From the NCBI RefSeq assembly GCF_025947225.1, contig NZ_CP110005.1, positions 2,604,001 through 2,668,000 on the forward strand: DNA of 64,000 bases. Direction: 5' to 3'. The stretch comes from Flavobacterium sp. N2270. Lineage in GTDB: Bacteria > Bacteroidota > Bacteroidia > Flavobacteriales > Flavobacteriaceae. Below are positions 46,277-55,076 of the stretch, piece by piece. Below the pieces are notes generated by a model, which saw nothing but the letters and a program-made list of their open reading frames with translations, was not told the origin of the DNA and did not search any database. The position numbers and the translations under genes are program-made. How positions within the stretch are numbered: the stretch's first letter is position 1; each line of letters begins with the position of its first letter.

Positions 46277-47086
46277 ATGAATCATTCAAAAAGTGACAGA
46301 AGGAATTTTATTAAAAAATCTGCCTTATTAGGTTTAACAAGTTTAGCCGTTCCAAATTTAACATTTTCATCAAACAACCAAGATAATATGCTAGAAAACA
46401 ATTTAAAAAAACGACCAAAAGTTTTATTTTTTGATGTTAACGAAACATTGTTAGATTTAACTGCTATGAAAGAAAGCGTAGGAAATGCACTAGGAGGTAG
46501 AAAAGACTTGTTGCAATTATGGTTTACAACAATGCTTCAATATTCATTAGTAACTACAGTAGGAAACCAGTACAATGATTTTGGAATTATTGGTGCGGCA
46601 GCTTTGCAAATGGTAGCTTTAAATAACGGAATAGAACTAACGGATGAACAAGCTAAAGAAGCTATTTTAGGTCCTATACGTTCTTTACCAGCTCATCCAG
46701 AAGTAAAACAAGCACTAACACAATTAAAAAAAGCAGGTTATAAATTAGTTTCCTTTACCAATTCATCTAATATAGGCGTAGAAACTCAATTTAAAAATGC
46801 TGGATTATTAGACTATTTCGACGAACGTTTAAGTATTGAAGATATAGGTAAATTTAAACCTCATGCAGATGCATATACTTGGGCTGCTAGAAAAATGGGT
46901 GTAGAAAAAAGCGAATGCATGTTAATCGCTGCTCATGGTTGGGATATTGCCGGAGCACTTTGGGCAAATTGGAGAGGTGCATTTGTAAGCAGACCGGGAG
47001 CACAATTGTATCCGTTAGCAGAAAAACCAGAAATTAATGAGCCTAATCTAAAACTAATTGCTGAAAAACTAATCTCTTTACAATAA
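46277..47086 (+). CDS. Haloacid dehalogenase type II hydrolase with Tat signal
   Basis: A 269-residue HAD-superfamily enzyme that is probably exported folded. Residues 1-30 carry a twin-arginine signal (DRRNFIKKSALLGLTSLAVP). The HAD motifs follow: nucleophile Asp in FFDVNETLLD near residue 53 (motif I), SFTNSS near 160 (motif II), the lysine in GKFKPHADAY near 198 (motif III), and MLIAAHGWDIAGA near 218 (motif IV). DVNET and the length are typical of L-2-haloacid dehalogenases. A Tat signal on this enzyme is unusual. Under probable TetR control; the peroxiredoxin follows 18 bases later. Confidence 0.88.
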   Translation: MNHSKSDRRNFIKKSALLGLTSLAVPNLTFSSNNQDNMLENNLKKRPKVLFFDVNETLLDLTAMKESVGNALGGRKDLLQLWFTTMLQYSLVTTVGNQYNDFGIIGAAALQMVALNNGIELTDEQAKEAILGPIRSLPAHPEVKQALTQLKKAGYKLVSFTNSSNIGVETQFKNAGLLDYFDERLSIEDIGKFKPHADAYTWAARKMGVEKSECMLIAAHGWDIAGALWANWRGAFVSRPGAQLYPLAEKPEINEPNLKLIAEKLISLQ

Positions 47087-47104
47087 AACGAAACACTAAT
47101 TAAA

Positions 47105-47884
47105 ATGATAACAATGAAAATCAAGTATTTAATTTTAAGCACAAGTATTTTACTATACTTAGGATGTAAAGATGTAAAAAACGAATCTACAAAAGAACAA
47201 GAAATGAAAACTGAAACAACAGAAAATCAATCAGCAGAAAGACCGTTAGAAACTGATTTAAACAACCGAATGACTGACTTTGGCAAAAAAGCAGATGCTG
47301 AAAAAAAACAAATTTACGCGGAAGGTTTAAAATTTTTAGAAGATAGTAAAATTGTTGAAAACGCATTACAAGTAGGTGAAACTGCAATAGATTTTAAACT
47401 AAAAAATGCAACAGGCAAAGAAGTTTCTTTATATGAGGAATTAAAAAAAGGACCGGTAATTTTAATGTGGTACCGTGGCGGATGGTGTCCATATTGTAAT
47501 TTAACATTACATCACATGCAAGAAGCACTTCCTGAATTTCAAAAATATGGCGCTAATTTATTAGCTCTTTCTCCAGAAGTTCCAGACAGTTCTATTACTA
47601 CAAAACAAAAAAACGAATTACAATTTGAAATATTAAGTGATGTAGATAATGTAGTGGCTAATAAATACAAAGTAGTTCATAAACTTACAGACGATGTAGC
47701 TAAAATTTATGAAGAAAGTTTTGGTTTAAGTGAATATAACGGAAACTCTAAAAACGAATTACCATTAGGAGCAACTTATATCATAGGACAAGATAAAGTT
47801 ATAAAATATGCATTTTTAGATGCAGATTACAGAAAAAGAGCAGAACCAAAAGATTTAATAGCGTTTCTAAAAAAAATGAAATAG
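47105..47884 (+). CDS. Peroxiredoxin-like lipoprotein (AhpC/TSA family)
   Basis: A 259-residue thioredoxin-fold protein with the lipobox LGC (MKIKYLILSTSILLYLGC; the true start may be the ATG at 47114). The redox site is WYRGGWCPYCNLTLHHM near residue 120, a CxxC peroxiredoxin/thiol-peroxidase-like pattern, followed by LLALSPEVPDSS. Long charged helical segment (about 30-80) between lipid anchor and domain. It follows the Tat-exported HAD hydrolase by 18 bases and probably belongs to the same TetR-controlled unit, with a strong terminator after it. Both are envelope proteins, which suggests a joint role in envelope stress; that is inference. Confidence 0.88.
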   Translation: MITMKIKYLILSTSILLYLGCKDVKNESTKEQEMKTETTENQSAERPLETDLNNRMTDFGKKADAEKKQIYAEGLKFLEDSKIVENALQVGETAIDFKLKNATGKEVSLYEELKKGPVILMWYRGGWCPYCNLTLHHMQEALPEFQKYGANLLALSPEVPDSSITTKQKNELQFEILSDVDNVVANKYKVVHKLTDDVAKIYEESFGLSEYNGNSKNELPLGATYIIGQDKVIKYAFLDADYRKRAEPKDLIAFLKKMK

Positions 47885-47903
47885 TATTGATTTAGTAGAA
47901 AGA

Positions 47904-47932
47904 AAAAAACCTCATTAATAATGAGGTTTTTT
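47904..47932. terminator. Bidirectional terminator between the peroxiredoxin gene and pepD
   Basis: A perfect 13-bp stem (AAAAAACCTCATT and its complement) with a 3-base AAT loop. Confidence 0.85.
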
Positions 47933-47949
47933 ATTATATAATTATCTTC

Positions 47950-49416
47950 TTAGTTTTTCATTGGGATATTCTCCAAAACCTCTAATACAAATTTCCAATA
48001 TTTTTGAGCAGAAGAAATACTTGCTCTTTCATCTGGGCTATGCGCACCTTTTATGGTTGGTCCAAAAGAAATCATGTCCATTTCTGGATAATTAGTTCCT
48101 AAAATTCCACATTCTAAACCTGCATGACAAGCAACAACATCAGCTTTTTTACCATTTTGTTTTTCGTAAATAGAACTTAAAACATCAAGTATTTCCGATT
48201 TTGCATTAGGCGTCCAACCTGGGTAACTTCCAGAAAATTCCACTTCACAACCCATTAATTCAAATGCTGAACGTAATGAATTTGCTAAATCAAACTTAGC
48301 TGTTTCAACAGAAGAACGTGTTAAACATTGCACACTCAGTTTTCCATCGCCCACAATTACTTTTGCAATATTGTTTGATGTTTCCACTAAATTATCAAAA
48401 TCAGCACTCATTCTATACACTCCGTTATGCGCAGTATATAAGGCTCTTACCAAAAAGTATTGTGCCATTGGCGGCATTACTTTAGCAGGAGTTTTCTCTG
48501 ATTTATCAATTAGAATTTCTAAATTTGGTTCTGTAGTTTTTAATTCTGTTTTTATTTCATTGATGATTTCTTGCATGTCAAACACAAAAGCTTCATCGTA
48601 AACATTTGCAATAATAACTTCGGCAACACTTTCTCTAGGAATTGCATTACGCAAACTTCCTCCTTTTATAGATGCAATTTGCAATCCAAAATCGTCATAA
48701 CCGTTAAACAATAAACGATTCATGATTTTGTTCGCATTTCCTAATCCTTTGTGAATATCCATTCCACTATGTCCGCCTTTTAATCCTTTAACTGTGATTG
48801 TATAACCCACAGCGATTTCTGGAGCGTCTTCTTCATCGTATTCAGCAGTAGCGGTAACATCTACTCCACCAGCACATCCTATATCAATTTCATCATCTTC
48901 TTCGGTATCTAAATTTAAAAGAATTTCTCCTTCAAGCATTCCACCTTGTAAACCCATTGCACCTGTCATTCCTGTTTCTTCATCAATAGTAAACAAAGCT
49001 TCAATTGCAGGATGTTTAATTGTAGAACTTTCTAAAATTGCCATAATTGTAGCCACTCCTAACCCATTATCCGCACCAAGAGTAGTTCCGTTTGCACGAA
49101 CCCAGTCACCATCTACATACATTTCAATTCCTTGCGTGTCGAAATCAAAAACCGTATCATTATTTTTTTGATGCACCATATCCAAATGCGACTGCATTAC
49201 AATGGTTTTTCTATTTTCCATTCCAGCAGAAGCCGGTTTTTTAATAATTACATTTCCTACGTGATCTTTTATGGTTTCAAATCCTAATTTCTTTCCGAAA
49301 TCCATCATAAAAGCAATTACACGCTCTTCTTTTTTAGACGGACGAGGCACTGCATTTAAATCGGCAAATTTATTCCAAAGTTCTTTTGGTTCAAGGTTTC
49401 TTACTTCTTGGCTCAT
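47950..49416 (-). CDS. pepD: Aminoacyl-histidine dipeptidase (peptidase M20C)
   Basis: Zinc di- and tripeptidase, 488 residues, cytoplasmic. The metal ligands are in MQSHLDMVHQK near residue 74 (His, Asp), LGADNGLGVA near 113, IDEETGMTGA near 143 (catalytic and ligand Glu) and NLDTEEDDEI near 165, with CHAGLECG near 428. A dimerisation domain interrupts the catalytic one. Splits Xaa-His dipeptides such as carnosine-type and other peptides. Own promoter; single gene. Confidence 0.95.
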   Translation of the reverse strand: MSQEVRNLEPKELWNKFADLNAVPRPSKKEERVIAFMMDFGKKLGFETIKDHVGNVIIKKPASAGMENRKTIVMQSHLDMVHQKNNDTVFDFDTQGIEMYVDGDWVRANGTTLGADNGLGVATIMAILESSTIKHPAIEALFTIDEETGMTGAMGLQGGMLEGEILLNLDTEEDDEIDIGCAGGVDVTATAEYDEEDAPEIAVGYTITVKGLKGGHSGMDIHKGLGNANKIMNRLLFNGYDDFGLQIASIKGGSLRNAIPRESVAEVIIANVYDEAFVFDMQEIINEIKTELKTTEPNLEILIDKSEKTPAKVMPPMAQYFLVRALYTAHNGVYRMSADFDNLVETSNNIAKVIVGDGKLSVQCLTRSSVETAKFDLANSLRSAFELMGCEVEFSGSYPGWTPNAKSEILDVLSSIYEKQNGKKADVVACHAGLECGILGTNYPEMDMISFGPTIKGAHSPDERASISSAQKYWKFVLEVLENIPMKN

Positions 49417-49446
49417 TCTTTTTGTAGTTTTAAAGTGTCAAAGCAA

Positions 49447-49454
49447 CAAAGTTA
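49447..49454 (-). promoter_or_regulatory. -7 promoter box of pepD
   Basis: TAACTTTG on the minus strand, perfect match 30 bases before the ATG. Confidence 0.55.
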
Positions 49455-49512
49455 CAAAGTTTAATTTCTTTATGAATTGATTTGTAATTATATTTACTTT
49501 TTAAATTATAAC

Positions 49513-50580
49513 GTGAAAAGAAAATACATCCTTCCAATCCTATTCTTTATCCAAATTATTTTGGTTAAAACCTTGGCTTTTTTTCCTGAATTTGTGGAAA
49601 ACTGGTACAGCAAAGGTTTGTATCCTAAAATTGCTTTTGTTTCTCGAAATGTATTTGGTAACATTCCTTTTTCAGTGGGAGATGTTATTTATTATATTTT
49701 AATTTTTCTGTTATTAAAATGGATTTGGAACAACAAAAAAGGCTTTTGGAAAAACTGGAAAACAAACGGATTAACAGTTTTAAGTTGGTTTTCTATCTTC
49801 TATTTTTTCTTTCATTTTTTATGGGGAATGAATTACTATAGAATTCCTTTACACAAAAAATTAAATATTGACAAAGAATATACTTTGGCGGAATTAGAAG
49901 CGTTTACCGAAAAAATGATTACCAAAACAAATGCAATTCAATTATCGATAACCAAAAACGATACAATTGCAGTTCACATTCCTTATTCTAATGATGAAAT
50001 ATTTGAATTGGCACAAAATGGTTACAAAAACTTACCGAAAGCTTTAAATGATTTTCAATACAACTACAAAAGCACAAAAGCGTCATTATTTAGTTATCCT
50101 TTAAGTTATATGGGGTTTGGTGGTTATTTGAATCCGTTTACCAATGAAGCACAGGTTAATATTTTAAAACCAAAATACAATGCTCCCTTAACAACTTCGC
50201 ATGAAATGGCGCACCAAACGGGAATTGGTAGCGAAAGTGAATGTAATTTTATAGGTTTTATTGCTGCTTCCAAAAACGAAGATGTATATTTTAAATATGC
50301 TGCGTATAGTTTTATAACGCGTTATTGTTTGCATAACTTGGAAATGATGCAAGAAGGAAAATCAGAAAAATTTCTAAAAACTATAAACAAAGGGGTTTTG
50401 AAAAACTTTGACGAAAACGAACAGTTTTGGGAAAAGTACCACACGCCTATAGATACAGCTTTTGAATTTTTTTATGACAATTTCTTAAAAGCAAACCAAC
50501 AACAAGATGGCTTAGAAAGTTACAGTAAGTTTGTTGGACTGATGATTGGGTATGAGAAAGTGCTCAGTGAGCAGAAATAA
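49513..50580 (+). CDS. DUF3810 membrane-anchored putative zinc metalloprotease
   Basis: A 355-residue protein with two or three N-terminal membrane helices (YILPILFFIQIILVK and DVIYYILIFLLL) and a large domain with the HExxH-like site SHEMAHQTGIGSESE near residue 235; the second Glu, in SESECN, could be the third zinc ligand. GTG at 49513 is preferred as start because a near-consensus box (TATATTTA) lies just upstream; an in-frame ATG 36 bases earlier would add YIYFLNYN. DUF3810 proteins are widespread in Bacteroidota; substrate unknown. Confidence 0.82.
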   Translation: MKRKYILPILFFIQIILVKTLAFFPEFVENWYSKGLYPKIAFVSRNVFGNIPFSVGDVIYYILIFLLLKWIWNNKKGFWKNWKTNGLTVLSWFSIFYFFFHFLWGMNYYRIPLHKKLNIDKEYTLAELEAFTEKMITKTNAIQLSITKNDTIAVHIPYSNDEIFELAQNGYKNLPKALNDFQYNYKSTKASLFSYPLSYMGFGGYLNPFTNEAQVNILKPKYNAPLTTSHEMAHQTGIGSESECNFIGFIAASKNEDVYFKYAAYSFITRYCLHNLEMMQEGKSEKFLKTINKGVLKNFDENEQFWEKYHTPIDTAFEFFYDNFLKANQQQDGLESYSKFVGLMIGYEKVLSEQK

Positions 50581-50591
50581 GTTGGCAGTTT

Positions 50592-51560
50592 TCAGTTAAT
50601 ACTTTGCAATAGTATATGACAATTATAATAGTAATAACTTAAAACCATTAAATCATTTGGTTTAACAATCTTAATGACTTTCCAATTATATTTTTCAACA
50701 TGAAAATTCATAATACGAAAAGGAGAGTCATCTTTTAATGTTATAGTTGGCAGTGAATTTTCATCTATAAATTGCTCTACAATAATCCCAGTTGAATTAG
50801 TTAGATTATTTTCTCTTTGAATATTTCTAACAATCATTCCAACAACTAGTTCTTGCCATGAAACATCAATCCACTCTGAAGAATCAAGAATTTTATGTAC
50901 TTCATCAATGGTATGTTGAACTTTTAATATTTGTTTACTTTTTTGCTCTTTAACCTTTCTTGTTAAAGCAATCTCACCAGAAACTTCATTTAAATTTTCA
51001 ATAAAAAAATCTTCCCAATTTTCAATTGCTTTTTCAATTAACTCATTAAAATCAGAAATAATATTATCATTAAAGTCAACAATATCAGCAGTAAATTCAA
51101 TATTAGAATTCATTGGATTATAAAAAACCTTTGATAATGGATAATTTATATTCCACGCTTCTCTAATATTTGTGATTTTTGGATCTAATTTAGACCTTCT
51201 TGTTTTCGTTAAAGGATAACCATGTTTTTCAGAATTAGATAAATCTGTAATTATTGATAAATGCATTGAACTATTTATTCTGCTCTCAACAACTTTATCA
51301 TCAAGGTTTCTATCTGCCAAATATTTCTTTACATTATCTTTTATGTTAGCAAGATGATGTATTACTAAAATCATTCTGTTGTATACTTCTAATTTTTCAT
51401 CAGTATTTATACTTCCTCCACCAAATGTAACTTTAAGGTGTCTTTTACCATTCTCAACATATTCTTCAGTTTCAGGAACTACAGGCTTGTAAAAACTATA
51501 ATGTAAATTAATAGCTTTATATAAAATTGATAATCTCTGTTCTAAATTATTAAAGTCCAT
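50592..51560 (-). CDS. Hypothetical protein of 322 residues
   Basis: No recognised family. The protein has no signal peptide or membrane segment and is mostly alpha-helical with a charged middle (TRKVKEQKSKQILKVQHT). There are short aromatic patches (LMVLSYYYYNCHILL) at the C-terminus. It follows ndh by two bases on the same strand and may be read from its promoter. Base composition is like the surroundings, so it is not an obvious recent import. Its length and lack of partners make it an orphan worth a search. Confidence 0.7.
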   Translation of the reverse strand: MDFNNLEQRLSILYKAINLHYSFYKPVVPETEEYVENGKRHLKVTFGGGSINTDEKLEVYNRMILVIHHLANIKDNVKKYLADRNLDDKVVESRINSSMHLSIITDLSNSEKHGYPLTKTRRSKLDPKITNIREAWNINYPLSKVFYNPMNSNIEFTADIVDFNDNIISDFNELIEKAIENWEDFFIENLNEVSGEIALTRKVKEQKSKQILKVQHTIDEVHKILDSSEWIDVSWQELVVGMIVRNIQRENNLTNSTGIIVEQFIDENSLPTITLKDDSPFRIMNFHVEKYNWKVIKIVKPNDLMVLSYYYYNCHILLQSIN

Positions 51561-51562
51561 AA

Positions 51563-52867
51563 CTAAATCTCATCACTAGTAAAACTGGTCAATTGTTTCT
51601 TTTTAAACGGACGAATAATCAAGCGTGCTTCTCTATCGAAACGAATGTAATTATACACCCAATTTAAAAATACAACAGCTTTATTTTTAAAACCTATAAG
51701 TGAAAACAAATGCACAAACATCCAAACAAACCAAGCGAAAACACCGCTAAATTTGTAGTTTTTTAAATCTACAACCGCTTTGTTTCTACCTATGGTTGCC
51801 ATTGAACCTTTGTCTTTATACACAAAAGGTTTCATTGCTTTTTTATTGATAAGTCGAACTAAATTTTCTGCTAAATGACGGCCTTGTTGCATAGCAGGTT
51901 GTGCCATCATAGGATGTCCTTGCGGATATTCCTCTGAACACATTGAAGCAATATCGCCAATGGCAAAAATATTCTCATAACCTTCTGCCTGATTGAATTC
52001 GTTAACTTTTATTCGCTCTGCTCTTTCAACCAAACAAGAAGCATCTAATCCATTAACTAAAGCTCCTTGTACACCAGCTGTCCAAATAACCGTTGCGCTA
52101 TCAAAAGACAAATCGGAATTTGTGGTTACAATTCGTGTATCGTAACCCGTTACACGAACGTTTTTCCAAACACTAACACCTAATTTTACCAAAAACTCTT
52201 CTGCTTTTTCAGAAGCGTGTTCGCTCATTGTATTTAAAATTCTATCACCACTTTGAATAAGGTTGATTTCCATTTTACGAACATCCAAATCAGGATAATC
52301 TTTGGGAAGAATGGCTTTTTTCATTTCGGCTAAAGCTCCTGCAAGTTCAACTCCTGTTGGTCCGCCACCTACTAACACGAAATTCATTAAACTATGACGT
52401 TCCTCAATATCATTTGTCAACAAGGCTTGCTCAAAGTTTTCTAAAATAAGACTACGAATGTTTAACGATTGCGGAATGGTTTTCATAGCCATACAATTAC
52501 GTTCCATTTCTTTATTTCCAAAAAAGTTGGTTTTAGAGCCAGTTGCCATCACCAAATAATCGTATTTAAGTTCGCCAATGTCGGCAAATACTTTACAGTT
52601 TTTAGTATCAATTTCACGAACTTCAGCTAATCGAAAGTAAAAATTTTCAAATTCCTGTACTACTTTTCGAATAGGATATGCAATAGAATCGGGTTCTAAA
52701 CCTCCTGTTGCCACTTGGTATAATAAAGGTTGGAAATTATGGTAATTGTGTTTGTCTAACAAAACCACTTGCACCTTTTTATTTCTTAGTTTCTTTGCTA
52801 AAGCAATACCAGCAAAACCACCACCTATAATAACTATTCGAGGAAAACTTGAACGAGGAATATTCAT
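51563..52867 (-). CDS. ndh: Type II NADH:quinone dehydrogenase
   Basis: Single-subunit NADH dehydrogenase, 434 residues: electrons from NADH to (mena)quinone without proton pumping, attached to the inner membrane. FAD-binding Rossmann site IIGGGFAGIALAKKL near residue 13 and NADH site VLVGGGPTGVELAGALAE near 165 are clear; the redox-linked region YQVATGGLEP near 50 and the DLKNYKFSGVFAWFVWMFVHL C-terminal amphipathic/membrane segment fit the NDH-2 type, as does ATGSKTNFFG near 109. No NADH complex I genes are in the window. Confidence 0.93.
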   Translation of the reverse strand: MNIPRSSFPRIVIIGGGFAGIALAKKLRNKKVQVVLLDKHNYHNFQPLLYQVATGGLEPDSIAYPIRKVVQEFENFYFRLAEVREIDTKNCKVFADIGELKYDYLVMATGSKTNFFGNKEMERNCMAMKTIPQSLNIRSLILENFEQALLTNDIEERHSLMNFVLVGGGPTGVELAGALAEMKKAILPKDYPDLDVRKMEINLIQSGDRILNTMSEHASEKAEEFLVKLGVSVWKNVRVTGYDTRIVTTNSDLSFDSATVIWTAGVQGALVNGLDASCLVERAERIKVNEFNQAEGYENIFAIGDIASMCSEEYPQGHPMMAQPAMQQGRHLAENLVRLINKKAMKPFVYKDKGSMATIGRNKAVVDLKNYKFSGVFAWFVWMFVHLFSLIGFKNKAVVFLNWVYNYIRFDREARLIIRPFKKKQLTSFTSDEI

Positions 52868-52891
52868 TTGAAAATTTTAATAAATGTACTA

Positions 52892-52899
52892 CAAATATA
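52892..52899 (-). promoter_or_regulatory. -7 promoter box of ndh
   Basis: TATATTTG on the minus strand, perfect match 24 bases before the ATG. Confidence 0.55.
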
Positions 52900-52987
52900 C
52901 AAAGATTGTTTCGAAAGAATTTATTTGTGAACTGAATTTATTATTTGATATTTACTTCTATTTAATAGCCCAGATGGAAGTGGTATC

Positions 52988-53020
52988 CTTTTTAATAGCT
53001 TTATTAAAGCTATTAAAAAG
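52988..53020. repeat. Perfect 33-bp inverted repeat upstream of the ECF sigma gene
   Basis: CTTTTTAATAGCTTT-ATT-AAAGCTATTAAAAAG: 15-bp arms with no mismatch around three bases. It lies 80 bases before the sigma factor start. As RNA it would form a strong stem without a following T-tract; as DNA it could be an operator. Confidence 0.7.
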
Positions 53021-53101
53021 ATATAACGGACAGCTGGAAAAAGCTTCTAAAAATTATCAGTATTATTGTAACAACTTAAACAGATTAACTACTTATAAGG
53101 T

Positions 53102-53596
53102 ATGAGTGAAGCTTCGGAAGAACAGTTTGTGAAACTTTTACAGGAAAATCAGAATATTGTCCACAAAATATGTAGGCTGTATACGCATGACCAAGATTCT
53201 CATAACGATTTGTTTCAAGAAATAACGATTCAGTTATGGAAAGCGTATCCTAATTTTAGAGGCGATTCTAAATTTACTACTTGGGCGTATCGTGTAGGAT
53301 TGAATACTGCAATTACCCTTTACAGAAAAAAGAAGAAAACAATTAATACTATTGAGTTTGACAATACTTTTCATAAAGTAAAACAAGAAGATTACAACTT
53401 TGAAGAAGAAGAACAAATTAAGCTTTTATACAGTGCTATTGGCGAATTGAATGATATTGAAAAAGCATTAGTTTTCTTGTATTTAGAAGAAAAAGATTAT
53501 AGTGAAATCTCGGAAACATTAGGTATTACCGAAGTAAATGCACGAGTGAAAATGAACAGATTGAAGGGAAAATTAAAAAAAATATTAAATCCGTAG
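53102..53596 (+). CDS. ECF-type RNA polymerase sigma factor
   Basis: A 164-residue sigma-70 family factor with regions 2 and 4 only. Region 2: QDSHNDLFQEITIQLWKAYPNFRGDSKFTTWAYRVGLN (recognised by the DLFQE and FRGDSKFTTWAYR blocks). Region 4: the helix-turn-helix KDYSEISETLGITEVNARVKMNRLKGKL. A perfect inverted repeat lies 80 bases upstream. The next gene starts two bases later and encodes a membrane protein, the usual place for an anti-sigma factor. The regulon is unknown. Confidence 0.92.
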   Translation: MSEASEEQFVKLLQENQNIVHKICRLYTHDQDSHNDLFQEITIQLWKAYPNFRGDSKFTTWAYRVGLNTAITLYRKKKKTINTIEFDNTFHKVKQEDYNFEEEEQIKLLYSAIGELNDIEKALVFLYLEEKDYSEISETLGITEVNARVKMNRLKGKLKKILNP

Positions 53597-53597
53597 T

Positions 53598-54242
53598 ATG
53601 ATGGATGAACTAGATATATTAAAAAAAGATTGGAAAAAGAATGAGAATTCTTATACTCAAATCACGGAAAAAGAAATTTATGGAATGTTGCATAAAAAAT
53701 CATCGTCTATTGTAAAATGGATATTGGTAATAAGCATTCTTGAAATAGCTTTTTGGAGTGTTTTAGGCTTTTTTACAACCGATGAAAATTATTTAAAGAC
53801 GCTAGAACTGTATCATTTAAGAGACGTAATGCCTATTATTACAACTGTTAACTATGCCGTTATTCTTTTCTTTATTTACTTATTTTATAAAAATTATAAA
53901 ACAATTAATACTACTGATACAGTAAAGCAATTAATGCACACCATTTTAAAAACCCGAAAAACAGTCCAGAATTATGTTTGGTATAATTTAATAATGACTT
54001 TTTTCTCTATGGTTCTTGTAGTTATTTTTCAATTAAAATATGACCCTAATATTGAAAAAGTTTTCAATAATATGAGTGCTACCATGGATTCTAATTTGTT
54101 TTATTTAATGGTAACGTTCTTTTATATTATTGTTATTCTTATTGTAATTGGATTCATATGGTTGTTTTACAGATTGATTTATGGAATATTAATGAAACGT
54201 TTAAATAATAATTATAAAGAATTAAAGAAAATAGATTTATAA
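53598..54242 (+). CDS. Membrane protein, possible anti-sigma partner
   Basis: A 214-residue protein with an acidic-basic cytoplasmic N-terminus (about 1-38) and four predicted membrane helices (about 40-58, 80-95, 127-145, 175-200). It starts one base after the sigma stop and forms an operon with it. It has no zinc-binding anti-sigma motif. Similar flavobacterial proteins are, as I recall, often labelled beta-carotene 15,15'-monooxygenase by automated annotation; no retinal-cleaving motif is visible. Binding to the sigma factor at its N-terminus is plausible but inferred from context. Confidence 0.7.
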   Translation: MMDELDILKKDWKKNENSYTQITEKEIYGMLHKKSSSIVKWILVISILEIAFWSVLGFFTTDENYLKTLELYHLRDVMPIITTVNYAVILFFIYLFYKNYKTINTTDTVKQLMHTILKTRKTVQNYVWYNLIMTFFSMVLVVIFQLKYDPNIEKVFNNMSATMDSNLFYLMVTFFYIIVILIVIGFIWLFYRLIYGILMKRLNNNYKELKKIDL

Positions 54243-54270
54243 AAAAATCCCGCATTTAGCAGGATTTTTT
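54242..54270. terminator. Bidirectional terminator between the sigma operon and the acyltransferase gene
   Basis: A stem AAAAAATCC-GC / GC-GGATTTTTT with one mismatch and an ATTTA loop. Serves two convergent genes. Confidence 0.8.
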
Positions 54271-54272
54271 AT

Positions 54273-55076
54273 TTAATATTTCCATTTTCTTTCTTCATCT
54301 AATTTTGCTTGTTCTTCTAGTTCTTCAACAGGAATAACCTTTAAAAATGATGGATGCTGTTCTATTGCATATTCAACTTTTTCAACAATTTCTTCAATAG
54401 TATCATTTTCATAATCAAATTGTAAAGGTTCTTTAATTACAAATGATTGCAAAATACCTTTCTTTTTAATTAACAACCCTTTTCTATCAAATGATCTCCT
54501 AAAACCATCAATTACAATAGGCACAACAATTGGCTTATGCTGTTTAATAATATGAGCTGTACCTTTTCTTACAGGTTTAAATGATCTTGTGGTTCCTTGT
54601 GGAAAAGTTATAACCCAACCGTCTTCTAGTGCTACTTTAATATTTTCAGTATCATTTGGATTAACTTCACGCTTTACATCTTTACCTTCTGCTCGCCAAG
54701 TTCTTTCTACAGAAATTGCTCCTGCATAAGCTAATATTTTAGGTAACAAACCAGAAGACATTGTTTCTTTTGCTGCAACATAATACATATTCATTTTAGG
54801 TTGCCATAAATATCCAACATTTTTAATGTTATTTTCTCTACCTTTTAAACTAGCATTTAATACATGAAACATTGCTACAACATCTGCAAAATACGTTTGA
54901 TGATTTGAAATGAATAATACATTTGTATCAGGAAGATTTCTTATTATTTCAGATCCTTCAATATGTAAACTATTAAATCCACGATATCTTTTATGTGTTA
55001 AACCTCCAGCAATTCGGATTAACCATTTTTTTAAAAATAATATATGACCAAAAGGATTTCTTTTAAATAATCCCAT
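54273..55076 (-). CDS. Lysophospholipid acyltransferase family protein
   Basis: Transfers an acyl chain to a glycerophospholipid precursor at the inner membrane (PlsC/AGPAT family). The start MGLFKRNPFGHILFLKKW gives 267 residues; 16 further codons are open upstream. The acyltransferase block I reads SNHQTYFADVVAM, giving H-x5-D instead of the usual H-x4-D, and block III is FPQGTTR for FPEGTR. These variants repeat a pattern I believe occurs in related flavobacterial proteins. The substrate may be 1-acylglycerol-phosphate or another lipid. It follows the Nudix gene on the same strand. Confidence 0.85.
   Translation of the reverse strand: MGLFKRNPFGHILFLKKWLIRIAGGLTHKRYRGFNSLHIEGSEIIRNLPDTNVLFISNHQTYFADVVAMFHVLNASLKGRENNIKNVGYLWQPKMNMYYVAAKETMSSGLLPKILAYAGAISVERTWRAEGKDVKREVNPNDTENIKVALEDGWVITFPQGTTRSFKPVRKGTAHIIKQHKPIVVPIVIDGFRRSFDRKGLLIKKKGILQSFVIKEPLQFDYENDTIEEIVEKVEYAIEQHPSFLKVIPVEELEEQAKLDEERKWKY

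Noticed and set aside
52884..53105. Open frame of 73 codons ending in an ATGA overlap with the sigma factor start
   Set aside because: It starts inside the ndh promoter, spans a perfect inverted repeat, and has no recognisable domain; an untranslated leader is more likely.
53598..54242. Beta-carotene 15,15'-monooxygenase
   Set aside because: No conserved histidine motif of that enzyme family is visible; it is a membrane protein beside a sigma factor.
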